From positions 3,476,775 through 3,540,774 of the forward strand of contig CM007320.1 in the NCBI GenBank assembly GCA_000333855.2: a stretch of DNA of 64,000 nucleotides. The letters are read 5' to 3'. Each line of letters starts with the position of its first letter. Position 1 is the first letter of the stretch. This document shows positions 53,147 to 63,611 of this stretch, in pieces. Below the pieces are notes generated by a model that was given only the letters and a program-made list of their open reading frames with translations, was not told the DNA's origin and did no database searches. Source of the stretch: Endotrypanum monterogeii. Lineage: Eukaryota > Euglenozoa > Kinetoplastea > Trypanosomatida > Trypanosomatidae. The translations under genes were made by a program, and so were the position numbers.

Positions 53147-53218
53147 GGTCGTTTGGTCTAGTGGTATGATTCCTGTTTTGGGTACAGGAGGTCACGGGTT
53201 CAATTCCCGTAACGACCC
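53147..53218 (+). tRNA. tRNA-Pro (TGG), copy 2
   Basis: Same 72-nt sequence as copy 1, with T-run terminator, again divergent from initiator tRNA-Met. Confidence 0.95.
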
Positions 53219-54140
53219 TTTTTTGGCAGTATTCGTGCTGCGTCTTGGCGTTTTCTGTTCGCGTTGGTGTTGCTCGGCTTCGTTCGTGGTTTGGGGGGGG
53301 GTGCCGTTGGCGTTTCGGCCGGTTCGCCTGGGCTTTCCCTTTGACCGGTGGGGCTAGTGTGCGGGGCCCCCCGATCGGGGGCATCGCGGCGGCGCCGAAG
53401 GCCGGCCTCGCCGGGGGTGGGGGCAGGTAGGTGTTTTTGGCCGAGCGGGTTGAGCTGCAGCTCCTTCGCCTACATCTCATTCCTCTGAGGGCAGCCGGTG
53501 CAGTTTGCCAGAGAATATCTGGGGGCATTGGGGGCAGACAAACCTTCTCGCTGCTATTTCCTTCCCCTGTACTGTTCCGTCGAGCATCTGTCGCACGACT
53601 ATCCTGACTCCGTTGTGGTGCTGTCTAGTGTACCACACAAGGATAGACCGCTGTGGCTCTTTTCGGACCTGTATTTTGTTTGACATCCCCGCTGATTAGC
53701 GGAGAGGGGGGTCTTTGAATCTTTGCTGTCACCCCAGATTGCTGGTGACGTGGCTGACTCTCTATGTGGTTGCGGAAACCGGGTGCCTGCCCCAGCCTTT
53801 GCGGGCCAGGTCTGGTGTCGACGCTTGGCTTCCCCCACGACAACTTTTTTTTTTGGGGGAGAAAAGAAAGAAGTTGAAGTGAGGGAGAAGAGGACGTTTT
53901 TTTTTTTCGACATCTGCTGTGAGACCTCGTCTGTATATGGTGTGGCGCAATCAGATGAACTAGTGTGAGGTGGAAGGGTGCGTTCGGTTTTATCTAGGGT
54001 TCAAAAATGCTTTGTCTTTTTTTTCTATATGGTTATGCTCCAGCGGCGACGCTCGGGAACCCACTCCCTCTCGGGCGCTGTTTACACGTAATTACACACA
54101 CACACACACACATTGTCCACAGCGACTCTCCTGCGCGTCA
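53219..54140. other. Spacer between tRNA-Pro copy 2 and TMA16-like gene
   Basis: Begins G/T-rich, with a perfect GC palindrome at 53366-53382 (GCCCCCCGATCGGGGGC), then becomes mixed, with T runs at 53847 and 53897. A CA repeat at 54094-54113 lies just past the TMA16-like stop codon, in its 3' UTR. No gene recognised. Confidence 0.55.
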
Positions 54141-54935
54141 TCAGATATCCTCCTCCGCTGACACACGACGACTCGTCATTGCGGCGCGGCGCAGCTCCAC
54201 GAGGCGCTTCTGCTGCTTTGCTTCCTCGCGAGCCTTCACGCGCAAATTGACACTCGCCGCTGTATCCTCTGTCTTTTTCACAGATATATTTTTTCGCGAC
54301 GCTGCGGAGGCCTGCAGCTGCTGTTGCTGCGCGGCATGAAATTTCAAGGCGCGCTTCGGCAACGTTACGGGCGTCTCCTGGCGGATTTCCGCCACCGGCC
54401 TCAGGCGCTGCCGCAGCTCCTCAACTGCTTCTTTCGTTGGTGACGTGCGGTGTTGCATCGAAAAGCCGATTAGCGGCACCACTGTCACAGTCTCTTGCGT
54501 CCCGTCCCATATTTCTGTTAAAATCTCAACGTCGTCCGCATCTGACATGCTTGGCACTCGGAGTCCTTTTGCTGAATGCAGCTCATCTTTTTCGGACTGC
54601 AGGGTTGCTTCGAGAACTTTTATGCGACCGGCTGGTGGGTTGCGCAGCGCGCGAAGTGCTGAAATTTCCTCCTTGTTGCGGTCCACGTAAAGCTGGACTA
54701 GCTTTGCAATAGTCTCGTCCGGTACGGCACTGGTTGTGCAACCGAGGGCAATGCACTGTTCCCGAAACCAGAAAAACCGCATGAACTGCAGAGTCTGCTC
54801 CATCTTGAGTCGGTTTTTCTGTACATCAAGCCGTGCGGCGCGCTTTTCCTTTTTCTCCAGTTGCCGCACCGAGCGGTCGCGGGGGTGGGGCACCGCACGC
54901 TTCTCCCGCGCTACGTTTATTAATGTACGGCGCAT
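54141..54935 (-). CDS. TMA16: TMA16-like ribosome-biogenesis protein
   Basis: 264 residues. The pattern matches the translation machinery-associated protein 16 family, which joins pre-60S ribosomes in the nucleus. It has an N-terminal HPRDRSVRQLEKKEKRAAR (the 'HP.SRKA.QL.R...R..K' signature), an aromatic helix FMRFFWFREQ, a YVDRNKEEISALRALRNPPA segment equivalent to the 'yL.R...EL..l...R' helix, then a long charged helix leading to LRVPSMSD and an EIWDG motif. The C-terminal ~90 residues are a basic, Gln/Ala-rich tail longer than in yeast or human. The frame runs 22 codons further upstream, but those translate a CA/TG microsatellite (Cys-Val repeats), so the ATG at 54935 is used. Assignment is by motif order and needs a profile search. 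Confidence 0.7.
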   Translation of the reverse strand: MRRTLINVAREKRAVPHPRDRSVRQLEKKEKRAARLDVQKNRLKMEQTLQFMRFFWFREQCIALGCTTSAVPDETIAKLVQLYVDRNKEEISALRALRNPPAGRIKVLEATLQSEKDELHSAKGLRVPSMSDADDVEILTEIWDGTQETVTVVPLIGFSMQHRTSPTKEAVEELRQRLRPVAEIRQETPVTLPKRALKFHAAQQQQLQASAASRKNISVKKTEDTAASVNLRVKAREEAKQQKRLVELRRAAMTSRRVSAEEDI

Positions 54936-54958
54936 CGTGTAATAGCGGGCGCAAAGGG

Positions 54959-54961
<3 letters not shown>

Positions 54962-54995
<34 letters not shown>

Positions 54996-55004
54996 ACACA
55001 CACA
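54962..55004. repeat. (CA)n microsatellite in the TMA16-like 5' UTR region
   Basis: About 20 CA units with one GA interruption, 27 bp upstream of the TMA16-like ATG. On the transcribed strand it is TG-rich and in frame with the gene, which creates a spurious Cys-Val extension. Confidence 0.92.
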
Positions 55005-55350
55005 GGGACTTGAGGAGGCGAGACACGGAAGGGAGGGGAGGGGTAAGGAGGAGAGGAGTGGGAGTCATGCAGATTACCGAGGGACTGTGACATTGCACAG
55101 CGAAGGTAAAGACGCACACATCGTGCTCTAGGTGTGGCAACTCTCAACAGATAAGCGTAATCCAACACCAATACACCACACTGCCAACGCCGTGAAAAAG
55201 GTCAATAGCGGAACGGTTATGCTCGCACCCAGCGACGGCCAAGATGTGTGAAGAATATATGCAGATCGCATAATCACCGCTCGAAGGAAACAATGAACTT
55301 GTATACGCACATTGCCCAGCATACCTTTCATTCTACCGCACAGGGTGGAT

Positions 55351-55698
55351 TCAGCCCCAAACTTGACCCCCGGCCTGCCACGCAACATTCACCTCCTGTG
55401 AGTCAGTGGCACACATTTGTAATGCCAATGCCGACTCCACGATCCCAGCGATGGTCTCTGCCGTAAGCTCCTTTCACCCTTCGCTGGAAAGTCGCCTGTC
55501 CTCCCCTCGCGCCAGCTGCAGTGAGGCGTATCCGTCGGGTGACTCAAGCTGGCCGACCGCTGGGCACTGAGAGCTAAACAAGGTACGTCAGAGTCACGTT
55601 GGCACTCGGTGCGTGATAGGGGTGGTTGCACCTGCCCTCACGGACGCCGGTGACTCCAACGCTGCGCCACCCCCGAATTCAAGCGCCCACAGCAGTAG
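55351..55698. repeat. Dispersed repeat, copy D (internal fragment)
   Basis: About 350 bp matching copy A from about 16268 to 16616 in the same orientation, with clean breaks at both ends. It shows the element is present more than 30 kb away from copies A-C, in the presumed 3' UTR of the FG-TBC gene. Confidence 0.85.
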
Positions 55699-57166
55699 TG
55701 ATTTCCAGCCTTTATGTTGCTCACCTCAAAGGACACTGGTCCTTGACCTTTGGATGCGCCTGTTTATGCATTGACGCGCTTGCGTGCGCCCGTGTACACA
55801 CCTACACGCTCCTGTAGAGAGATCCTTTTCATAACTGTAACCCTTTAGTGACAGAAGAGGTGCTCATTTGTGACAGGTCACTCCAACAAATGGTAGCTTT
55901 TGATATTCATTCGGTACAATCGGGGATGGTAGACGCTCTGTCCACGGCCCATAGGATAGGATTCTCACATCACTGTGCTTGGGAGAAACACTACGCTGCT
56001 CCAGTGGGTGATGGTTCCCGTGTAGGGTACTGTAGTAGTGTTTGCTGCTGATCAACATGAGTTTTCGTAATTGAAGAGCAGCCAATTCTATAGCACATGG
56101 CAACACATCCTAAACATCGAAGATCTGCTGCACAGTATGACCGGAGGGTAATGGATTATGAGAGCAGAGGAGAGGAAAGAAGGGCACACAGATGTGAAAA
56201 GAAAACTTGTAAAAACGTCGAGTGGTCGTTGCTGAGCAGCGAGGGAGGGCGAGGGACAGCAGGGAAAACAAAATACCTCAATGGATAATGTAGAGCGGGG
56301 TTCAAGTAGCGCTGGAGGGCTAATGAGCGGGCTGGTATGTATGGGATCCTTTGCAGCGACTATACTCTTCCGTGTACTCGCTATGAAAAAAAAGTCGGTG
56401 CCTGCGTGGTCGTATGTATGTAGGAAAAGGGGAAGGTGAAGGCGGAGGGCAGAACATGCAAGGTCGGTTTGGAGGTGGCGAGAAAGGCAGAGGGTGTGCG
56501 TCGCTTCCAAGGAAGACAGAATTCGCCAGTGCAACTCGGTTGCTGCAGCGGATGGCATGCGAGAGGTCAAGATGGATGCACATCGATGTGAAGAAGAGCA
56601 TCGAGGACAAGTATTGGGAGGTGTAATTTGGAGTTGTGAGAAGCGCTTTTCACGTGAATCAACAGAGTTCTCTCAGTGGTCCATAGAGGTTAGATGTAAG
56701 CCAGAGAATGTATCACAAGACACAGACATCCATACACATACACACACAGAGGGTGGATAATACTGGCCCTCAACATAGTTAGCGCAGCGCTCTGGATATC
56801 GTTTCATACTATGGCTCACGTATGATTAAAAATACCTTTGCTGTCGTCTTGAATTTCAGCCTTACCCATTCTTGTATGAGCGCATGTTGTGGCAGAGAGG
56901 GGGAGGCCCGGTTACACTACACCGACGTCGTGAGGAGGTACAACGTACGAACGCCTTCTATGCTTCGTGTTCACTCACTGACGCACACTCAGACGTGACC
57001 AAAACCAAGGGCCCTCCCCCAAAGGAGGCGTCGAGGTGACATGCTATGGGGTGAAAGGGTCGGCGTTGCTTCACCCGGTGGTTAGAAAACACAAACCACT
57101 CGGCCGTCGAACCTCTTTTTTTTTTTCTAGATGTTTAAACAACAAGAAAATATCTGATCCATTTCT

Positions 57167-58939
57167 TCAGTACTTTTCGAACACCACAGCTGGGTGGATT
57201 GCCTTGCAATCGTCGCACACTGCACCGATGTCTTCGTTCCACCACTTCGGACGGTTCTTCTCGCACAACCCACACGGCTCGAACGTTTCTGTCTTCGGCG
57301 CTCGCTGCAGGCGAGGCTCAATGCGCTTCTCATAGACCTGACTGCGGATGAGATCGATGCTGTTTCCATCTTCGCCAAGGTCGACAGAAGGTGCCCGGGC
57401 GAGGATGGAAAGGATGTCCTCGCGGTCGGCGACGCGGGAATCCAGCCGCATCAGTTCGTACACCTCGTTCGCTTCAGTGGAGCTCTTGATAGCAAGCAGT
57501 TCAGTGCGGAAGTGCTCAACGATGGCGAGACAGAAGCGGATGAGGAATCGCATGCCACCTTCCATGAAGGAGTCCAAGAATGTGAAGAGTTCATTGAATT
57601 GCAGCACGTGAATGCACAGACCCGTCAATATTTTCTGCAGGTACGTGTCGGGCCAGAAATTGAGCTTCTCCAGGTGCTTCGCCACCTCGGGATGCTTCTT
57701 CTGCATGAAGTACTCAACCACCCACGCACTCGTAGCAAAGCCGACCGCCTCCGCTGCCCAGTGCCCTTTCAAGTATTCCGTCGCTACAAAGCGTATCACC
57801 GCTGCCGTTTCGGCTTCCGTCAACACAAGCATGCACAAACCAGCAAGGTAGCTCATAGCCTGACCATATGCATGGAACTCGTGGTACATGGCGTTCAGGA
57901 ACGCTACCATCTTTCGGCGGTGGTCTGGATGGAAGAAGGTTCTGTCGGCGTCCTTGATGATAACGCGCACCACCTCTTCATCCTCGTCTTCCAACTCCAC
58001 GTACTGCACAGGCTTTTTGTAAAAAGAAGCCTTCTGAACCCATTTCTCCAGCCGCGTGCGCAGCTCATCCTTATGCATCTCTAGAAATCCGTTGTTCAGG
58101 TTCAGCAGCGGGGCCCTCTCCACCACCTCTGCCTGCCAGAAAAGGGGCATATCAAAGTAAGGGCCTGTAAAATGTGTCGGTGTACAATACTTCACAGGCT
58201 TTTTATCTGACACTGGGTCCGGAGTGGCTGCCTCGGCGGCGGCACCAAATCCAGTCACAGCTGGAGAGGGGGTCGGTGCAGCTGTTGCCTCAGCTTTCTT
58301 GCCGAAACCAAATGAAATCGGTGCAGTCGTATCGGACGAAGATGTCTCGGTGGTTTTCGCCACGTCGCCGAATCCGAACGCTGTTTTCGCGTCGGACGCT
58401 GGCTTGTCTGGTGTGTTCACTACAGCGCCGAAGCCAAAGGCGCTTGCGCTGTTTGATGCAGGTGCGCTAACTGTACTCTTCTGAGTCGTTGGCACTTCTC
58501 CAAGAACTGAGCCTTGAGTTGTCGACGTCAACTTCGATGCAGGAGCCTGGAGCCCGAACACTGAGGTTCCGGCCGCACCGAAAACTCCTTTCTGGGCCGA
58601 TGGTCCTTTTTCCAGCTCCGAATATTGTGTTTCTGGAGTCCCGGTTGTTGATAGCGCCTCCGATGTTGCGTACATCTTCCACACCTCTGCGTCCGGCTTG
58701 CCTGATTTGGCTTTCAGCTCTCGCGCTTTTCGAAGAATGACACGCAGCTCATCATTGATCTTCTGCGCGTTTGTGTGGGCCACTTTCACATCCTCGAAGA
58801 AGTCAGCTGGTATGGAAGAGAACGACTGCGCGAACGACGCAAGGGCAGCGGGGTAGCTGCCGAAGGAGTCGAAGCATTCCTTGGCACGGGCCTCCTTGAG
58901 CCCAGTGATTTTTTGGAGGTGAGCGACCGTGGAGGACAT
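57167..58939 (-). CDS. FG-repeat protein with TBC-type GTPase-activating domain
   Basis: 590 residues in three parts. Residues 1-80 are a helical N-terminus. Residues 119-235 are Ser/Thr/Ala/Pro-rich with FG motifs (VFGAAGTSVFG, AFGFG twice, ISFGFG, TGFG), as in nucleoporins. Residues ~265-500 resemble a TBC domain, with both catalytic fingers kept: Arg333 in the IxxDxxR motif (IIKDADR) and Gln360 in YGQ. The last 40 residues hold CGLC...CDDC, a likely zinc ribbon. A protein with nuclear pore-binding FG repeats and an intact GAP domain would suit a Ran or Rab GAP at the pore. I recall that a TBC-family protein was found with Mex67 and Ran in Trypanosoma brucei pore studies; this may be its counterpart, unverified. 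ATG start. Confidence 0.85.
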   Translation of the reverse strand: MSSTVAHLQKITGLKEARAKECFDSFGSYPAALASFAQSFSSIPADFFEDVKVAHTNAQKINDELRVILRKARELKAKSGKPDAEVWKMYATSEALSTTGTPETQYSELEKGPSAQKGVFGAAGTSVFGLQAPASKLTSTTQGSVLGEVPTTQKSTVSAPASNSASAFGFGAVVNTPDKPASDAKTAFGFGDVAKTTETSSSDTTAPISFGFGKKAEATAAPTPSPAVTGFGAAAEAATPDPVSDKKPVKYCTPTHFTGPYFDMPLFWQAEVVERAPLLNLNNGFLEMHKDELRTRLEKWVQKASFYKKPVQYVELEDEDEEVVRVIIKDADRTFFHPDHRRKMVAFLNAMYHEFHAYGQAMSYLAGLCMLVLTEAETAAVIRFVATEYLKGHWAAEAVGFATSAWVVEYFMQKKHPEVAKHLEKLNFWPDTYLQKILTGLCIHVLQFNELFTFLDSFMEGGMRFLIRFCLAIVEHFRTELLAIKSSTEANEVYELMRLDSRVADREDILSILARAPSVDLGEDGNSIDLIRSQVYEKRIEPRLQRAPKTETFEPCGLCEKNRPKWWNEDIGAVCDDCKAIHPAVVFEKY

Positions 58940-60001
58940 CGGGATTTCTCCAAAGATGAGGAGAGGCTTTGTGGTGCTAAGGGCTAGAGAGTTTGCGCAG
59001 AAATTCGTTCCGCTGACACTGAGTGACGAAAGTAAAAATCGGATTGGCGCGAGGGACAGATTGTCTTAATGCAAAGGCTCAAGAAAGCTTAATCTCCTTA
59101 GATAAAAAAAAAGAAAACGCGAAATATTCACTAGTCACAACTGCACTCGGCACTTGAAGACGTTTGAGAAGTGAGGCGCAGGTCACTGCTTTCCCCACCC
59201 ACCAGAAGAACGAAGTGAATGGTGGCGAACTCGTAGTTAGCGATTTTTTTTTTAAATCCCCAAGAGTGACTCCGTGTGGCTGGCGCGTAATAATTATAAT
59301 AAAAGCTCTACGATGGGCAGGTTCAAGAGGCGGAGGAGGGGGGTGGGGTGAATGAGGATTGTCACAGTTCCAAAGCAAAGTAATTGAGAGGAAGAGAAGA
59401 CGAGAAGGGACATGCGTGCGCCAGACGGTCAAGAACATGGAGAAATGCCATGTGGTGTGAATAAAGCGCAACCGACTTCTGGCGTCTATTTCATTGGCGT
59501 ATTTGCAGCTTTTGTCGGTAGTTCAGTGCGTGAGGGGCACAATATGAATCTTACAGCACGTCATCAGTTCTTGACGACACTACCCATGAGGGGAGAGATT
59601 GCTAACGTGAGATGTTTGGCGTGGTTACTGGAGACACAAATTCTAATAGACATGCAAACACGGGCATATCAAATGCCAAGAAGACACCGGTCTTTTACCT
59701 AGGGAGACAGCAAGAGAACATTGTACATCATGGAAATGACGCAAAACCAGCCGACGGAACCAAGCTTCGGGAGTGGTGTGTCACAGCCGCCTGTACAAAG
59801 AATCCGCAAGGCACGTGTAAGCGCAAAACGGCAACAACAAAAGAGACGAATCACACACGAAGGCCGCTTGACTGAAAAGCAGACCAAGTCGATTGCTAAC
59901 TGCTCCGACCGAGCGGTCGTGTTAGTGTACATCCGGTAGCAGTCCTTTCCCTCAACTCGTCTCCTGGTGCATATGTGCTCATCATTACCTCTCATTGTTG
60001 C
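58940..60001. other. Spacer between DM10 protein and FG-TBC gene
   Basis: About 1.06 kb, presumed 3' UTR of the DM10 gene and 5' UTR of the FG-TBC gene. Purine-rich on plus near 59105 and 59330-59400. No gene recognised. Confidence 0.6.
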
Positions 60002-62227
60002 TCACAATAAAAGGATACGTTGAATTTCTTGAAGTGAAAGCCTTCGCTCGGTCCAGGAGTTCACCCCGGGTGTGTAATAGAATTTGTAGAGCAGCGCCCC
60101 TATCTCATCATCTGTCATTGGCGTCTTCAGGCGATTTTTCAAGCAGTCCTGAAAATCCGACATGCCCAAATTACTGTCATAGGTAGACTGGGATGCGGAT
60201 CGGAGGGATCGAATAGCAAGCGTACGGCGTGCCTCGATGAGGATAAGAAAGCGCTCCAGCGCTTTCTGCGCCTGCGCCACGGCATCGGCTTTTTTAGCTA
60301 GCATCATTGCACTTTGCACAGGCCCTCGCTGCACTGTCGCGCCGCCTCGGGCGTCGCCCCACGTCTTCACTGATTCGCGCGGCTTAAAGGTGGACATGAA
60401 CTGCTGCTGCATAAGCTGCTCTGTGAAGTCAGATAGCGACACCCATCCATCTTTGTCACCATCGGCACGCTCCATCACGTTTGTCAATTCATCATCTGTC
60501 GCATGTATGCCGGCGTCACTTAGCACTTCACGCACGTTCTCCCGCGTCAGCCCTTGCGTCGAGGATGAGGCGTAGTGACGGAAGGCATCGGTGGTGCGGG
60601 AAAACTGCTGGTGCAGGTACGACGCTGCTAGGCTGAGGATTTCCTGAGTGCGAAAGTAAGATTCCTCCATGTTAGGCATTCCCATCTCTAGGTAGCGTTT
60701 CGTGCGTTCATCCATCTCCCTGAGTCGATAATCGACGCCGTCCAGACGAATGGTGTTGCCCACCTTCAGTTGCTTGGGATCCTTTACGTTGTCCACGGCA
60801 CGGCGTGCGAAAATCTTTCCGCCAATGTGGCCGCTGTTATTCAACTGAAGCTCGTAGACAGAGACGGTATCATCTGCAAGGTAGTAGCAGACCATGAATT
60901 GGCGTCCCTCGTTTTCTTCTGACGGGTTCACCAGCTCGGCCCCGAAGCGGAAGACATCTTGGGCGTAGCGAGTCAGCTTCAGCACATCCTTCTCGGGAGG
61001 CGAGTCGTCGAATATCATCGTCGAGGCACCGAAGCGCTTTCCAGGGTCGCTGGTCCCTTTTCGTGCCTCCTTGCAACGCCGTTGTCGCTGCTTTGCCAAG
61101 GCGATTTCGTCTCCTTCGCATGGCGGTGCGGCGACGGCCGGCTCAGGGATGCCTCGCGCCTCCATGTATTTCCGTGTATGTTCGTCACAGTCGTAAATGA
61201 AGAAAGGCCGTGTGAAGATGTCCACCGTTGAGCCAGTACGCAAGTCCTCTGCAGTAAGGCATGGTGGCGGTGGTCCCTGAGGACGGTTGATCGTTTCGGT
61301 GGAGAGCAGCACCTCTCGTGACTCCCTTGGGATACGCCTCCGATGCACAAAAACAGGGCACGGATCGCGACCGTCGTTATCTGCTTTGTCGAACATTACG
61401 GCAATGCTCCCATCTGCCAGGAAGTAGTAGATGCGGAATTTCCTCTTTTCCCACACGGCGTAGAAGCGCAACACGTTTCGGTCGTACTCATAAAAGTCGC
61501 GTGCCTTTGTCCGTTCTGCCGGGGTGAGAAGGCTGGCATGCGTACCCGCACGCGTTGCTGCTTGAACTTCAAATACGCGCCGCATTTCTATGTGCTGCTC
61601 ATCCATCCCACCGCGGTGGCACACTGCTTTGGCTTCAAACTCGTCGAGGGGGTACTCCAGGGGCTCAGGCTGGGGCATACCCATCACCTCGAAAAACTCG
61701 CGTGTGAAGGCATCGCAGTCGACGAGATGGTAATCCAACCCTCGGCACGTAATGGTGGCGCCAACACACATTCGGAACACGTCCACCTCGTCTGGCCTGA
61801 ATCGTGACACTGTAGTGCCTTTCTGCAGACCGCTGTTTACCACCGCGGGTGTTTCAACGATACTGAGCGATCCATCGGCGAGAAAGTAGTTTATTTTTAC
61901 TTTGCGCACGCGCCACGTTTCGATGCTGCTACCCACCACGTTCTCCGTGTAGTAGCCAAAAAATCGAAGTACTTTATCATCTAGCGTGCGCCACGACGGA
62001 AAGCGCTCGAGGATGACACGCACCGGAATACCACACCCTTCCGCCATCGAGACAGAGGCTACAGCGGAGCCGTCAAGTGCCGCTGCATCCTTGACGATCC
62101 GCGTACCTTCGTCGTCGATGGTGCAGTACTGTCTTTTCCCATGCGATGCGGGATGCTGCAGCTCAGCGAAAGTGAAGCCCGGAAGCTTGGGCAGCGCATT
62201 ATACACTGTCTTCTCGCGGATGCTCAT
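60002..62227 (-). CDS. Triple-DM10, EF-hand axonemal protein (Rib72/EFHC1-like)
   Basis: 741 residues. Three DM10 domains lie at about 81-182, 251-354 and 421-512, each with an 'RFF/RFY/RFG...' start, a YFLAD or YYLAD core, and a closing '(M/R)GMP or RGIPE' turn. A helical region follows with an EF-hand loop at about 590-603 (DGDKDGWVSLSD), complete in its calcium-binding positions except Asp instead of Glu at position 12. A second, weaker EF-like helix pair follows near the C-terminus. This is the layout of Chlamydomonas Rib72 and human EFHC1/2, microtubule inner proteins of the flagellar doublet. The frame extends 24 codons further to 62299, through T/A-rich leader; the ATG at 62227 begins MSIREK and is preferred. 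Fits a flagellated organism. Confidence 0.92.
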   Translation of the reverse strand: MSIREKTVYNALPKLPGFTFAELQHPASHGKRQYCTIDDEGTRIVKDAAALDGSAVASVSMAEGCGIPVRVILERFPSWRTLDDKVLRFFGYYTENVVGSSIETWRVRKVKINYFLADGSLSIVETPAVVNSGLQKGTTVSRFRPDEVDVFRMCVGATITCRGLDYHLVDCDAFTREFFEVMGMPQPEPLEYPLDEFEAKAVCHRGGMDEQHIEMRRVFEVQAATRAGTHASLLTPAERTKARDFYEYDRNVLRFYAVWEKRKFRIYYFLADGSIAVMFDKADNDGRDPCPVFVHRRRIPRESREVLLSTETINRPQGPPPPCLTAEDLRTGSTVDIFTRPFFIYDCDEHTRKYMEARGIPEPAVAAPPCEGDEIALAKQRQRRCKEARKGTSDPGKRFGASTMIFDDSPPEKDVLKLTRYAQDVFRFGAELVNPSEENEGRQFMVCYYLADDTVSVYELQLNNSGHIGGKIFARRAVDNVKDPKQLKVGNTIRLDGVDYRLREMDERTKRYLEMGMPNMEESYFRTQEILSLAASYLHQQFSRTTDAFRHYASSSTQGLTRENVREVLSDAGIHATDDELTNVMERADGDKDGWVSLSDFTEQLMQQQFMSTFKPRESVKTWGDARGGATVQRGPVQSAMMLAKKADAVAQAQKALERFLILIEARRTLAIRSLRSASQSTYDSNLGMSDFQDCLKNRLKTPMTDDEIGALLYKFYYTPGVNSWTERRLSLQEIQRILLL

Positions 62228-63611
62228 TTTTTTAATCTGCCCGCTGGTGCGGCTGATGATATATATATATATTATTTTTTTTTTTTTTCCCTCAGTCAAT
62301 ATTTTATCTGAGGTGGGTCTTCAGTTATTCTTCCTTGTGTCTGGAAGAGTGACTGACAGGGTATACTTTTCTTTGGCGTGAGATGAGATGAGATGGGATG
62401 GCGGGGGGATGCGCAGTCGCAGATTTCAGAAACGCGAGAGGGAGGGTGTGCGTGAGGGAAAGGAAGAGAAGGTTGGGCGAGATCGGTTAGGCCCATTCTG
62501 CAGCCGCCCGGAGTAAATAAGAGTATGCTTGTGTGTTTAGGGGGGTATATCACAGCAGCAAGACGAGCACCCAAAGATATTGGGCTGTACTTTTCTGAGT
62601 TTCGTTTCTGAGGGTTGCCAGAGAAGGGGTACTAGAGTGGTTAACAATTGTGCAAGTCTGAGGAGCGCTCGCAGAAAAAAAAAAAAATGCCATCTAAAAT
62701 GAACTACTCATGAGAGGGGAGATACATATAGGAGAAGAACACCGCATTTATGAACAAACGAGGAAACAACAACAAAAAATATGGTTGGGCTTCCTCGCGA
62801 ATCACGTGGTGAGTGACTTACACAGTAACTGTTACCGGTCCACTGCGTGCGTCACACCGAGGAGACAAGGGGCGTATAGTATAGATATAGCTGTGCGCGT
62901 GTTGGTTGTCAGTATTGACAAACTCAAAAAAAAAGAAAAAAGATAAAAAGACACAGAGGGTTCCTGAGCGAAGCAGAAAAAAGTTGGAAAGACCGTCGAG
63001 CAAATCACGCGCGAGTGATAAAGAGAGGGAGATCGAGAAAAAGAAAAAAAAATATGCAGATAAAAAAAGGGGGAGGGGAGGAAAGGGAGAGGATGCTGGG
63101 GTCAGCAAGGTGACCCACGTCACATGGATTGCGGCACACACATACGACCGGTTGTGTTGGGTGCCCATGCAGGTGAAGGGGTTTTATCTGTTTGTCAGCT
63201 CGCGTACACACCCCTGGACGGTTACCCGAAAGCAAGGTCATGCCAACCGCGAAGACAGTAATCGAGAACAGCCACACTGTCACACCCTCAACAGACGTTC
63301 ACACACACACACACACACACACAGGGTTCAGCTGAAGGAAATTCGGAACCCCTCCCCCGAAAAGAAAAAAAAAAACGAATCGATACAGAAAAGAGAAATC
63401 ATTGAGTTCAGCTGTCAAATGTCTGTGCATATCTCTGTCAAAAAGAAAAGTTTAAGTGTATACCCTCTGCGCGGCTTCCATGGAAACTAGTGGTCTTGGC
63501 TATGGAGATATACGCCCTCGATGTTGGCACGCTGCAGGACGAAGGAGAGAAAGGATAGGGGAAAATAGGGCAGGGAAGGGGAGATCAGACTCTTTTTCAT
63601 GAGGTGTACTG
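62228..63611. other. Spacer between MTHFR and DM10 gene
   Basis: About 1.4 kb. Next to the DM10 start is an AT/T-run region (62259-62290). Plus-strand A/G tracts at 62925-63075 and 63360-63375 would act as pyrimidine tracts in the transcribed sense. A CA repeat lies at 63300-63323. No gene recognised. Confidence 0.6.
63300..63323. repeat. (CA)n microsatellite
   Basis: About twelve CA units in the presumed 3' UTR of MTHFR. Confidence 0.9.

Larger units (their letters stand above)
54936..57166. other. Intergenic region upstream of TMA16-like gene, with repeat copy D
   Basis: About 2.2 kb between the FG-TBC stop codon and the TMA16-like start. Contains the CA repeat, dispersed-repeat copy D, a C/T tract near 55025-55060 (GGAGGGGAGG on plus) suited to trans-splicing of TMA16, and no supported gene. 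Confidence 0.6.

Noticed and set aside
62228..62299. 24-codon N-terminal extension of the DM10 protein (Lys/Ile/Tyr-rich)
   Set aside because: It translates a T run and an AT microsatellite, typical of a splice-acceptor region rather than coding sequence.
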